Part shown: positions 11,648-24,656 of the stretch, piece after piece | Position numbering within the stretch: the stretch's first letter is position 1 | Layout of the letters: every line of letters begins with the position of its first letter | Assembly: GCF_047496725.1 (NCBI RefSeq) | Contig: NC_132985.1 | Location: forward strand, 4,858,001-4,922,000 | Direction of reading: 5' to 3' | DNA from: Anoplolepis gracilipes | Taxonomy: Eukaryota; Arthropoda; Insecta; Hymenoptera; Formicidae | DNA: 64,000 nt | Made by a program: the position numbers and the translations under genes | Notes under the pieces: model-generated | The model's input: the letters and a program-made list of their open reading frames with translations, nothing else | Told to the model about the DNA's origin: nothing | Database searches by the model: none

Positions 11648-13336
11648 TTATATTTGACGTATATTACGATATATATTAAGACATATATTACGAATCCAGG
11701 AATGTAGACGTTCATAAAGAGTTAATTTTATGCGAGGTTTCCTTTGTTGCTTCGCTAAAGTTAGAAGTACTTCATCCATAGATGGTTGAGTGACAGAAAA
11801 GTCTGTGATCCACACATATCTTTGTCGTAACTTTTCAAGTTTATCAAATACATAACTGTACGAAATACCACTCTCCAATTCATATTTAAGAATACCCTAT
11901 TGAAAAATATTTAATGTATCTTTTTTAGCCTAGATCTTATCAATGTAAAGTTACCCAAAAGCGTTTAACTTATTTAAATTATTTAATATTTTTATGAGTG
12001 TGTGAGAGCAAAATATTATAACAACGTTTGTTTGTAATTATAATCTCAAAAAATAAAATTGTATTTTATTATACTTACCAAGTAACTATCTTTGAACTTT
12101 ATTGCTGGAAAAGTTTCGTCAATAATGTTTTTTATTTTCTCGAGATTTGCAAGCTGGTATCCCGGTACTACTTTGATATTTAATATAAAATTGCGACCAT
12201 GTTCTGCCTTTAAGTGCTCACAAGATCCAATTGCAGTAAACTGGCCGTTAACCAAGATTCCGACACGTAGACACATTGCTTCTGCTTCTGTCATACTAAA
12301 AAATTCATATTTAACATAAATATTTTCTTAAATCCACAAAATTCATTTAATACATTATTATAAATTAAAATTCGACGTAAATTTTGATTGTCATTGATCT
12401 AACCTGTGTGTAGTGATTAATATGGATCTCCCCATTTCCCGTATTTGGCGCAAAATTTCACAGAAAGCGTGTCTAGTTATTATGTCAATCCCAGCAGTAG
12501 GCTCGTCCAGAAATACCATCGGCAGATCGCCAATTAAGCTCTGCAATACGCAAAGTTTTCTCTGAACTCCCCAGGGACAGTGGGCGATCTTTAGATTCTC
12601 AAAGTCTAACATATCTAAAGATTTTATTTTGTTATTGCATTTAATGAGAAAAAGGAGTTTTATGTTTTATTTTTTTCTACCTAATACATCTAGCCACTTG
12701 TTTACTTCGTCGTCGATGCATTTGTATGGAATACCGCGAAGTGCCGCATGAAGTTTCAAATATTGCCTCCCAGTCATAAAATCGCTCAGTCCATTAATTT
12801 GTGGGCAGTATCCTATCATACCTATAAACTTAATAATTTTTTTTACATAAGAAGATAATAGACTTACAAGTTTCTCAATATATTTTATCGCATTAAATAT
12901 ACTTAATATATTTAAGAATATTTTATTTCATTTATAATAATTTTTTTATATATTTTGATTATAACGAGAGAAAGGCATATAATATATATTTGACGATATA
13001 CTCACCATTTCTTGATTTCTTGTAAACTCGTATCCGTATATCACTGCTTTGCCAGCCGTTATTTTTGTTTGTCCCGTTAGCATTTTGTATATTGTTGATT
13101 TTCCTGCCCCATTAAATCCCAACAAACCGAAGCACTCCTGCTTATAGATCTAAACGAGAAAACAAAATTTATTTTTACATAATATATATTAGAAAAAAGT
13201 AGAAGAAAATATTTTAATTAAAATTTACTTACGTTAAAATTCACGCCTTGAACTACCGCCTTTCCAGCGTACTTTTTTATTAAATCTTGGACAATTAGAG
13301 CAACCTCTGGCGGAAATAATTTTGTTTCTTCATAAT
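11648..13336 (-). other. ABCA exons 25-30: nucleotide-binding domain 2
   Basis: E25 13,336-13,233; E26 13,149-13,006; E27 12,828-12,681; E28 12,614-12,404; E29 12,295-12,079; E30 11,896-11,648; all in phase. Walker A is GFNGAGKST, Q-loop IGYCPQ, Walker B VFLDEPTAGID, and the H-loop histidine is present (ITTHSMTEAEAMC, spanning E28/E29). The signature expected as SGG is PWG (HCPWGVQRKLCVLQ). E30 ends in the family-typical ITDFSVTQPSMDEVLLTLA followed by about 30 basic residues. Confidence 0.85.
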
Positions 13337-16300
13337 CTAGATGGAAAAGGAAAGACACAATTAAGGGGAAGACACAGTTTCTCTGGTCAAGGCAAAAATA
13401 TAATTTTTATAATTTTTTGTATACGTGTATAAGTAATATATAAATTTATATAAGTTCTTTTTTATTTTTTCTCATTTTTTTTTACATTTTATGTAATCGT
13501 CAACTATCTTCTTTTCCTGCATAACTTCGGACTCGATGTTATCGTTTTGCACAGAAGGCATAGAATAACTATACCATTTTCTGCGATTTTTTTCTTCAAA
13601 AATCTCTAGTATTATATAAAAAGCAAACATTTGGGATATCATTAAAAGTACGTCATCCGTGACCGAGTGATAATATTCAGCGCCGGATTGTTTGACCAGC
13701 ATTACATTCAATTGTTTGTAACAAAATTTATCGTTGCAGTTTTCTAAAATTTTAAATTTAGATTTAGTTAAATTCGTTTAATTATAATTCACAAATTTTA
13801 TAATTTCTAGTGGACTTACGACAGCAAGGATCTTCAATGTAAAATTCGGTATCGCATGCATTGGAATAACTGCACTGTCTGTTATACAAATTTAACATGA
13901 CATAATTGCTTAAAGCACAAGCTAAAATATATGGTGGAAATATATGGGCAAGAGCCTCGAACATGTATCTTCCTGTGCTGCTGAGTACCCGAAACATCAA
14001 TGGAAATATGATAGAACCGTTAACCAATAATACTGCAAATATTTAAATGAGTATATTGTTTTATATAATTGAATTATATTTCTCTTTGATAATAAAGTTT
14101 ATTAATAACAATTTATTATAATGAATCGAGTTATTAAATTACTGACCGACTATGATGTTAATCAGTATCACAACCAGATAGACATTCTCCGGTTTTCTCG
14201 TGAAAAGTTGTATGCAATAATTTAATGGGATGGCGCATCCTCCGTAAGATAATAATATTATTAGAACCTGGACTGTAACATTGATTTATTGCATGCATAT
14301 ATTTTTTAGGTTTAAATTTTTAATTTATATATGATATAACAAATAAGCGAGTAGTATTTTTCACTTCAATTTCTGTTTCATGTTTAATTATCATTTAAAT
14401 TTATAAAGCATTAAAATATTAATTGTTATTAATATTAAAATATAAAGAAAAGAAATTACATAGAACACGCAAAAATATTTTTTCTTACCGATTTCTAAAG
14501 CAGGGAATCGCACAGTAGGATGATAGGCAACTAAGATTACAATTCCAAAAATTATTATGCAAAACACGTACAATAGGAAATCGATGATATACATCGAAAT
14601 CCAATAGATTCGTATAGACACACCGATCGCATTGGTCTGCAGCATTTTCGAAAGTGTATTTTTTTCTCGTATTCCCATATCGATAGACGGTAGAAGAAGG
14701 AATAAGGTCATTATTACAGCGGCGTTTTCCCAATTCTGGATGCTGCGTGGATGGACCAGCAAATGCTGCCACTGTAAACGTCGTATATTTTATATACAAG
14801 ATAAAATCAAATCAAATCAAATATATATAATATCATACAAAAAAGTGAAGCGTCAAAGGTACCACCTGTCCCGGATGTACTAATGGTCGACTTGTCAATT
14901 TGATCCAACAATCATCTGAGCCGCAATGATAACGCAGCAACGCGTTATGCAGTAGATTTAATGCAATTGGTCCACTGTGTATCGCGGTGGACGAGTACAT
15001 GAGTTGCACACGTCCGTCTGCGTACATGTCGATAGACATCACATAACGATCCCTAAACTATTATGAAATATTAATATTAGCTTGGCTAATAAATGTCAAG
15101 TTTGTGCAGATATTTATAGCACACTCAGCGTTAGGAATGTCTTAATATATGAATTTATGTCAGAGCATACATGCATTTTCCATATATGTCTTGGTATATT
15201 TTAAATGGTACGTTGACCTTACCTCTATGGAATGCAAATCAGGACTAATCATGAGATCTGTGGCTGGGATGTTTTTGGAGATATGATAATTGTGCCTTTC
15301 ACTGTACGCTTGGCCAGTAGTGTACAGTGTGACAAGAAAGTCCTTCACAATTTTCTCATCGGCCGCATAATATAACACATGAAAGTTGTTGTCCATATAA
15401 TTAGTTAAATTCATAATCTTTTCGCTAAAATTATAAATTATTGAAATAATTAAGTAACTGTGTTTATTAATTTTGCTAGCAAACAAATAAAAAGTATTTC
15501 TTATAAAATACTTCTATTATGTATAATATTACTGTATATATTTATAATATTTTATACATTATGCGAAAAGATGAATCGACACAGTATTTCTTACAAGTAA
15601 CAAGAATTTTTTATCAATATAAAGTGTACTGATTATTTGACGAAAAATTAAAAGGACTTTTGAATACATAAAAATAAAATACCAGAATTGTTTAAGTTTT
15701 TATAGGTAAAAGAAATTGTTTCTTTTTCTGTCGATTTAAAACGAACAAGATTAACTTACGTTGTGTCGAAAAGTGTGAAAACGCTCAACTCGCTGATCAT
15801 AGTGGTTAGAATAAGCGTAACAATCGCTAAAGTTATCTAAAATAATTCTGATTATATTTATTAAAATACTTATATATGTAGCTTATAATAAATGTAGATA
15901 GAATATTTTATTACAGAAAGATAAACTTACCGAAAATATGTACATTTTCCAGGAGGAAACAATGTGCAATAATTTCTTGTAGAACATTGTAAGAATTTGT
16001 TGCCGCGATAAAACGTTTCCGGTTAATCGTTCCCATGGTTTAGCTGATAATTAAATGATAAATAAATACAGAGAGAAAGATTGAGAGAAAATAATATTCT
16101 TGACAATGTGTCATACAATATTAATTATTTATATGAGCAATTTAACATAGAAATATTAAAATAAAGAGATAAATTCTAGTTTTTTTTTTTTAAATATAAT
16201 ATATGTATTGTTATTTATCATTTTATAACTTTTTTAAAATAATCATTTTATGACTCTTTTAAAACAATACCTCAATTTTACCTGTTTGTAACAAGTGCCG

Positions 16301-18596
16301 TCTCCTCTGTTGCACAATGAGTTCATATTTGTCGCTAGGTAATTTCACGCAGCGTTCCTTGAATTGACTTTCTAAACCTATTCTATATATAAAATAAAAT
16401 TATCATCGAGAAATCTTTTAATTTTTGAAATTTATTTTTATCTATTATATGAAACAAATTTAATTAAAATCATTATTTATAATATATATTTTATAAAAGT
16501 TTTATATTTTATATTTTATATTTTATATTTTATATTTTATTATTTATATTTTATATTTTATATTTTATATTTTATATTTTATATTTTATATTTTATATTT
16601 TATATTTTATATTTTATATTTTATATTTTATATTTTATATTTTATATTTTATATTTTATATTTTATATTTTATATTTTATATTTTATATTTTATATTTTA
16701 TATTTTATATTTTATATTTTATATTTTATATTTTATATTTTATATTTTATATTTTGTATTTTATATTTTATATTTTGTATTTTATATTTCTAATACACGA
16801 GTATAATAGCTTAATATGTACGAGTGAACATTTAATACCTGAGAAATTGACCCTCGATGCTTGCAGCACTTAGTGCAGCAGACACGATTCCCAACTCTTT
16901 CTTATTGGATTCTAAATGTTGGAGCAATTTGGTGAATCGACTGTTTCTTGGCACATCGAATCGTATTACCAAACCCATCATGCCTCGCACAGTAATTGGA
17001 TCTGCCGAATATTCTTGTATTTCCGCACGAACTCGTTCCACATCGCAGTTCTCTTGTACTAATAAACTTAGCACATAACCGATTCCTAGTTCCAATTAAT
17101 TTTAGAAAGATAGAATTATAATTAATAAATTATAATTATAATTATTAATAAATTACACATAATTATATCTAATCTCAAAGTTCAAGTTTTTTTATGCCAA
17201 TAAAGAGATAAATCTTGTCACAATGAGCTTTAAAATTTTACCATATCGACGATTTAGATACATTTTTGAGCCGTAACACTCGATCCTTCCATTGGCAATA
17301 ATAGCGATTCTATCGGCAAGAATATCTGCAGCTTCCATGGAATTTGTTGCCATTAATATTGTTCTCTCTCTCTTTATATCCTGCAAATCATTAATGTGCT
17401 TGGAAATTTACATTTATAAATACTTAATATTTTTAACTGGCTGTTTAAAAAAAGACTATTCACCGAAAGTAAATCCCATATCTGTCTTTTATGCCAAGGA
17501 TCGATTCCATATGTAGGTTCGTCGAGGATTAGAATCTGATAGAATCTATAGTTTAATTACTTTAATCTATTTAATTTATATATTAATTACCAAAATCATT
17601 TTACTATTGTCATTACATTTAATCTTTGAATCCGTTTTAAGTCATTAAAATTATGATTATAAGTAATATAATGTACCTTACTGTCACCGATAAGCGCCAT
17701 TGCTAGACAAATCCTTCTTTGTGTATCAAAGGTGCAAGATTTCGCTTTCGTATCTTTTACAGATTCCAAATTGAGTTGCTTCAACAGTTTTAGCGACTCT
17801 CTGAGAGCATTTGCATAAGTCATCCCTTTCATCTAAAATAATAATTAAATTATTGAATAAAGTTTTTGACATATATGTATTGCTCTAACTTCGGTTACGC
17901 GTTAACATATTATATTTAACATTAATTAATTGACAAGTTAAAAAATATATTTATTTATTAAATACATTTTTAAATAAATAAAGCAATAAATGTCATTTTG
18001 ATTAATAGTAACTATTGTTAATTTAATTTTGCCACATTTCTAATTTAAGACTGCTGTAAAATAAAAACTGTTTAATAATTGTAAATTGTGTACAGCTTGC
18101 ATTTATTCACAATTAATAGATTTTGATGTGTGTGTAATATATTAGATATGTGTAATGTATTAATATCATTGCAAAACTGAACATTAATATAACTTAAATA
18201 ATGTAGATAGAAACATATCACGTCATAATCGTTTCACATAAAAGTTTAGACATGCAAATTATACTTCCCCTCTACTTTTTGCATGAGTCAGACGATTAAA
18301 TAAGTAGTTCGACAAGTAGTTACTATCAAATTAAAAAAATAATCTGTAAGAATGTGGTAAGAACATACATCGAATAACAGTTTTCACTTTTAGGTCAACA
18401 TAATATGTATTGTATTTTATTACTTTTAGTATCTATTTGATATATATACTGTAGCTATTAATTTGACAATTAATTTACGAATAATCTTACAAAATATAAA
18501 AATCTTTTTACAAAAAAATAATTATTAATATTATTTATATATGAGATAATTCGTTTTCATTAAAATCAATATTGACTCTAAGTTAAAAATATTATT

Positions 18597-18637
<41 letters not shown>

Positions 18638-21600
18638 TACATTAATGTGTGTGTTGCTCATATTTGTTACTTTTAAAATACTAAAAAAATATAATAGCAT
18701 ATGACAAATATTTATACCATGCCAAATATATAGAGATGCTGTATCGTTGTCAAGTAATTGACCAATATATTTTCTTGTGGACAGTAACCAATCGGATCCA
18801 TGGTACTTTCGTTATCTCTTCCTTCCAAATAAACACGACCGTAAGTTGGTTTGTACATTCCTGTTGGTTACATACATTTACATTTAATTAGAATTTCATT
18901 AATATTCGAACATGTTATATGAAAGGAGAGTCTATTTTACCCATAATTATTTTTAATAAACAGCTTTTGCCAGCGCCGTTCTGACCAAGAATAACGCTGA
19001 ATTCTTGATGATAGAAATTGATCGTTACATCGTCTATAGTTGTAAAATGTTCGCCAATTCTACCAAATTCTTTGCGGACACATCTTAGTCGAATAGACGG
19101 CTATCGTGTGTGTATATATATGTAAATCAGTTTTATACAGAAAAGCCAGTTAAAACTAACGTTCAGTTATAACTAATTATTAATGTTTCGTAAAAAGGGC
19201 TTATTTCATTCCTTGACATTTAAATAAATGATAACACATTGTAACATTAAGCGTCCATTGAAAACAATTAAATTTTGCCAGCGGTTTTATTACATTATAT
19301 TAAGATTTTGTATTATGTTAATATATTAATTTATCAAAAGCAAATGCTTTTTATATTAATAAAGAAGCAAGATGTTCTAATACACAGCTTGCAAATTTGT
19401 TAATGTTATTCGATTATCTGCTTCGATTATGTGCATTATTAATTTTATAAAATATTTAAATTGCGTTAAATGGACGTTATACTAGAATGTAAATGTATAA
19501 AAATATAAATCTAAGAGCAATGCTTTTTCTTTGTGTTTTACTTAATTACATAATGTTATATGTACCTTTATGTATGACGGCGTATGCTCGACTGCCGACC
19601 AATTAGTAGATCCACGGATCGTTAAATCATCGTTATCATAAACAGGCTTCTATTATATGTATGTAATTTTTGTGTAAGAATAACTTTTATATATTATGTT
19701 TTATACTAACAGCATACATGGGAAATTATTTTATATATCAAAAAAAAATATTATTTACACACGATTTTTAAAACGTTGGGTGAAACATCGTTATTCATTT
19801 CATCTCTTTATATTATTTGCGTTTATTTAATTATTTAGAAGAAGACAAATGGAGAAACACATTGTTCTAAATAATATCAATTACTTATATAAAATAATTT
19901 AGGAAAAAGCAAACAGTAATTTTGATTATACTAAAATTATATATTCTTTTTTTTACCTTGCATAAATAGTACCAAGGTTTCGCGCTGCCAAATTTACCCG
20001 GGTTTATATTGTCCAAGTATACCGCTAGTAGATACCAGAAAATGATATGTAAACACCATGCAAATAGAATCATACTGATAGAGATCTTCTCGTTGGCATG
20101 AATAATATCGTGGACATTTCGTAGGGCAATTAATTCGGAGAGCCATTGCGACCATAAATACGAGGTGGGACTAGTGTAATTGTGTGATTTTACCCTTTGC
20201 CAACTATTTTTCAAATCTTCGTTTTCGTAATTCTCTATCAAGAAAAAAGGTAATATATGTTTCGTTAAATTATATATATTATCCATCATTTTTATGACAT
20301 TTCGAAACCATTTAATGAACTTTTAATAAGTCTACCTACTGTTGAAAAATCCAATAGTTTACCCTGTATACGATTAATCGTATATTTGCGAGATCATTTA
20401 TCTTTTTTTTTTTAGTGTCAGATAATTAATCTTCTTAAGTTTCTTATGTACAAAATACAAGCTACTATTAAATTTTTTATTAAAATAATCTTAATTTATA
20501 TAAAAATACAAAAAAATGGTATATATATTCTTTTGAAATAACAATTGCATAACTTTACTAATCTAATATGGGTAGTTGTGTAAAAAAGTACTATAGAGTC
20601 GACTTCAATCTAACAACTACAACTAGCAAGAGATTATTGTGGCGAGCAAGATTGCATTGCAATTTAAACGCGTGAATAACTTACGCTTACGATTCAAGTA
20701 ACGTACATTATGTAATGCACTTCGTGACTTCCTTATTTTACTAATATACCCGAGGAATGCTTTTACAAAATTAATTTACATCTTGTTGTTGGCAGAAAAT
20801 TGAATATTTTAATTTACAGATAACAGAGTAAATAGAGTTTTATTTTTTAAGAGAAAAATCTTTTATATATATATATAAATAAAAATTTATTTTAGTATAT
20901 TATAAATAAAAATCGTAACCAGAAAAACTTACTTGAAAAGTACAAATGTAAATAATATGTAAAAATAAAATCTTTATTTAAATAATTATTACATAATATA
21001 ATAAATTAGACCTATTATGTCGAAATAAAATTTTTAGTCGTATAAATATTTTTTCAATTATTTATATGTATGCAAATAATACTTTTCGCGACGCATATAA
21101 TTTACGTAATATACATAAAAATTCTTTAATATTTTTATAATTTAAAATATAATTTCTAATCTTGTACGTCTAATTTACTATAATCTCGTATACGTTTACT
21201 CACGGAAATTCACTCGAGTTGTGAAGGCTACAAGTCCGTATAGTAAACCACTATGCGGTAGAATCAACGAACTGATTTGCCATAAAACAGTTGCTCTTAT
21301 GGCGATCTGATCCAGAACGATGGTAAAGTGTGTCAGAAAAAGCCAAAACAGAATTGACGTGAGCAATGCCTTCGTAGCTACGGTAAAATAATATACGCAA
21401 TCATATAAGAAAATCTTGAGAAGTATCTGTAATCACACGCACACAGGAAATACAATCGTGATGTACAATTTGTAATGTGATGTAATATTACTTAGATCAC
21501 TTGTTACAAAACAAATTAAAAAGTGAACACTCTTACATGCAAACTATATCACACGAAATTGACAGAGCAGTACTACATATTTGTCTATTTATATGTTTAA

Positions 21601-23640
21601 GTAACTTACAGTGATTGAAAAACGTGCCAATCGTGAACATGAAGAGCACCGAAAGAACATTATACATCATGATAAAGATAGCGATGACAAATGCATTTGT
21701 AGCCGTGAACACCGGAGACAGCAGAATCGTGCATGCGATCGTCGCAGGTAACACGGTGATCATTAGATAATTGAGCCATCCGACGTACAGCATCGCGAAA
21801 GACATATTTGTCAATCTCATGAGACTCTAAAAAACATGTATATATTTGCTTATATATATAATTTTAAATATTAATAATATTTAATACATATTAACAATAA
21901 TTAATAATAAAAAAATTATAATATGTATTATAATAAATAATAATAATAATAATAATAATAACAATAAATGTTACAGAATTGTAAAAACAAAAACTCTTAC
22001 TCTGAATCCAGTTTCCTTATCATGAAGCGTTTTTTTTAATGTCACTGCTGATAACGGTAAGAAGGCGACGATCATCATGTAATAGATTATACTTATGTTG
22101 GGTCGAATGACAGATGGTACAATTAAAAACTCCATTTTGTAAAACGGAAATCGGCCGATAGTCAGCTATGGAAAATATCTAATTTTGTTGATTGCTTAAT
22201 TTTACTAAATTTTTCTTGCTTAATATTGTTACTATATCGCTAGTTTCGATATTTTGAAGAACTTACATCATCCGCGATCTTTGGTAATGTCGGATTCGTC
22301 CATATTTCAACGAAGGATTTCTCAATTGCAATTTGTAGGGCCATAAAACCACTTAGCACGTACGGATCTTGTACCGTAAACATTGACATAAATAAGTTTA
22401 TTTTTTTTATTACGGCACGTTAACAAGATTAAACTCAATTTAAATAAGATTCCATCACATTTGTGGGTTACGGCATTGACGCTAACAATTAACGGATAAT
22501 TTACAAGATGGTGAAAAATGTTTTTTAAACGCGAGATGTCTCGGGAATAGAATTTCAAGGCTAGAATCTTGAGCTAACGTAAAAGTTGAAACATCTAATG
22601 TTTATTTACCAATGATAAATACCTTTAAGGGCAGGTTCTTCCTCGTGCATCATGATTATTCGACTCTCTCCTATTTCCGACGAGCGTATTTTATATTCTA
22701 AAACTTTTGGTTTACCAGATGCAAGTTTCTCGGTCTCAAAAATTGCCCATAATACCTTCGAAGTGTCGTTTTTCTTGTAACGCGAATGCACGAGATCAAT
22801 CTCGCTATCAGCTGCTTGAACTGATATGCAATGTATATAGTTTTTATTTAATTTATCCTTTAATAAACATCTTCGAGATGATCTTACCATTCGTACGAAG
22901 CATTTTTGAAGCTTTCGACATCAACTCGTCTATAAATGCATTCTTTGGTGCATACCAGCATTTCACGTCATTTGGCAATTTCACTAGAATATCATCTCGA
23001 TTGTATCGATCTAAATCCTTTGTATAAATAAATGTGTAGGAAATATCACGTATATTAAATATAAAAATTGTTAGATTATTTATAAATTAAGTAAAATTGT
23101 ATTTATATAATTAAAAAGCAACTGTAGTTGTAATTTTTAAATATTTAATAAAAATATATGTAATAAATATTCTTCTTTAATTTTATGTATACATATAAAT
23201 TTTATTTATTTAAGTTATTTAATATTATTTATTATTTATATTATGCAATTTTATCTAATAAAATTAATGTTTCATAAACTATTTTGCACAGTTTAATATT
23301 AATTAAAAAGTTAGAAATATAATGTCGAGAAGCGTAATATTTAGATAATTAATATCATCGAAGATTAATCAAGTTGTTAGTTATATAACAGAGTTACGTA
23401 ATAAATTCAACTTGTGATACACGATTATGCAAGTGCTAATTTAACTACCTGCGAATGAAGTGCGTGCGGTTCGAACACCAGGCGAATTTGTAGCGAAAAG
23501 ATAATGGCTATAATAATTTCCAATACAGTGATTATGGGACTGTGCAGCCGCATAAGCACGGCTTTCCACATAAGAATCCGCCATCTCGCCCAAAATCTCT
23601 TTAATTTCGGATGCTCGACAATTTTTCTCATTCTCAGCAT
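11648..23640 (-). CDS. ABC transporter, subfamily A (full transporter), degraded motifs
   Basis: About 1,713 codons in 30 predicted exons, with the order TMD1-NBD1-TMD2-NBD2 typical of ABCA lipid transporters (human ABCA3 is of similar length). Start ATG at 23,640 (MLRMRKIVEHPKLKRFWARW), stop at 11,648. Family hallmarks are the large extracellular loops (NLLHNALL in ECD2), YLDNINPG...KPWYYLCK before NBD1, and NBD ends of the VFDKLEKLR type. The expected role is ATP-driven lipid export at the plasma or organelle membrane. Both signature motifs and the NBD1 H-loop histidine are replaced, and two exon junctions (E6/E7 and E23/E24) do not join in phase with the splice sites I found. It could be a divergent gene, one with assembly indels, or a young pseudogene. 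It is head to head with the SDR at 24,657. Confidence 0.85.
13486..16382 (-). other. ABCA exons 16-24: linker, TMD2 and second extracellular domain
   Basis: E16 16,382-16,282; E17 16,043-15,931; E18 15,836-15,760; E19 15,424-15,223; E20 15,057-14,866; E21 14,771-14,489; E22 14,272-14,147; E23 14,032-13,820; E24 13,742-13,486. E17 contains LTGNVLSRQQILTMFYKKLL, the usual start of TMD2. E20 carries the family block AIHSGPIALNLLHNALL. E23 ends with one codon base (TGTC/GTAAGT), but E24 is open only if it supplies a single base, so the junction lacks one base. The cysteine-rich run CCR plus NCNDKFC around that junction reads well as protein, which favours a small indel over a missing exon. Confidence 0.8.
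16501..16788. repeat. Seven-base tandem array (TATATTT)n, about 41 units
   Basis: A nearly pure 7-bp repeat in the ABCA intron between exons 15 and 16, with one interruption near 16,542 and two A-to-G variants near the right end. Confidence 0.95.
16839..19100 (-). other. ABCA exons 10-15: nucleotide-binding domain 1
   Basis: E10 19,100-18,941; E11 18,860-18,718; E12 17,832-17,677; E13 17,535-17,464; E14 17,380-17,242; E15 17,085-16,839; all join in phase. Walker A is GQNGAGKSC, Q-loop IGYCPQEN, Walker B ILILDEPTYGIDP. The signature expected as LSGGM is CTFDT (SCTFDTQRRICLAMALIGD). The H-loop expected as TTH is ATN (TILMATNSMEAADIL; codon AAT). The end matches the family (LGIVSAALSAASIEGQFL). 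ATP binding may persist, but hydrolysis at this site looks impaired. Confidence 0.85.
18599..18634. repeat. (AT)n microsatellite
   Basis: About 18 AT units in the ABCA intron between exons 11 and 12. Confidence 0.95.
19566..23640 (-). other. ABCA exons 1-9: TMD1 and first extracellular domain
   Basis: Exons (minus): E1 23,640-23,449; E2 23,017-22,888; E3 22,820-22,623; E4 22,367-22,267; E5 22,165-22,001; E6 21,826-21,610; E7 21,426-21,204; E8 20,234-19,957; E9 19,649-19,566. E1 carries the N-terminal membrane helix (IITVLEIIIAIIFSLQ). E2-E4 code the extracellular domain (CWYAPKNAF; SGFMALQIAIEKSF). E5-E8 code the remaining helices. E6 ends one base into a codon (CACT/GTAAGT), whereas E7 is open only if it starts a codon, so a one-base conflict exists there. 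E8 ends in the conserved pre-NBD motif. Confidence 0.8.
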
Positions 23641-24656
23641 CTCGGTTCTATTTTCCAGATCAAATATTTACTTGATTAAATCGCGTGAAGAAAGATGCAA
23701 TTTCACAGTCTATTTAACACGGAGATAGAGAAAGCGGACACATTTTTCGCATGTTTGGAAAACTAAACTAAACGTTTCGTGACAACTGCTCTCTTTTGAG
23801 AGAACCCGAAGTTTTCTGAAAGATAAAACAAAGGAAATAATCAATCGGAAATTACATCGTAGCAGACACTGTTTTATGCACTGACAGATTTTCAGCGAGA
23901 CTCGTACAATTTTATTTTTTTTAGATATTTAAATAAAATATATTCAAACAAATTATCTTTTTTCAAGCACAGTGCTATGTTATTAATTTTTTTTTTTTTT
24001 TAATTTAATATAGCCCATGTTTTTTGAGAACAAAAAACAGAAGAACGACAGATTCTTAGGTGTCTATGATTAATGTTATAAATTCGCGTATAAATGTCAT
24101 GGTTACAAACTGTCAAGCGTTGAATGACATGGTCATCCTGTTAAAATTGCGTTTAAAAAATTTCCGAATCCTTAACTAAACTGGCTATCGTACTGACGTT
24201 TCGCGAGTAGGAAGGAAAGTGATCGGTGAATATTACGGTCTAGTGAGGATTACGTCACGAAATTGCAGGGCATTTACACAAATATTTTACGTGCGGTTAT
24301 TTTTCTTTTTTATTTTTTCCCATTTCTATTCGCTTAAACCTTAATGTGGTTTTATACTTTCTAATGTCCTTTAAGAGATCACAATCATCTCAATCTAAAC
24401 TTTAATATTTTGAAGATGATTCTTCTTCCTTTCCGCTGTGCAGTTAAATATGAAATTCGATTAAAATTATAATAATAGTTAATAATAACGTTATTATGTG
24501 CGTGTTAATAAATTAAAATAGTTGCAATAAAGTGGCGTTATATTTGAATAATTTGTAACGGAATAAAAATAAAGATTTTTTTAGAAATGAGAATCTTAAA
24601 TTTATTGATCATCACGTTTATGTTTGACAGGTTATATTTTTAACAACTATTTCAAG
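23641..24656. promoter_or_regulatory. Head-to-head intergenic region, ABCA (-) and SDR1 (+)
   Basis: About 1 kb separates the two start codons. It must hold the 5' ends of both genes. A TTTGACAG acceptor at 24,623-24,630 shortly before the SDR1 ATG suggests that SDR1 has an upstream non-coding exon here. No TATA/initiator pair was convincing. Confidence 0.5.

Noticed and set aside
16501..16788. CRISPR-like regular repeat
   Set aside because: It is a continuous 7-bp tandem array with no spacers, in a eukaryotic intron.
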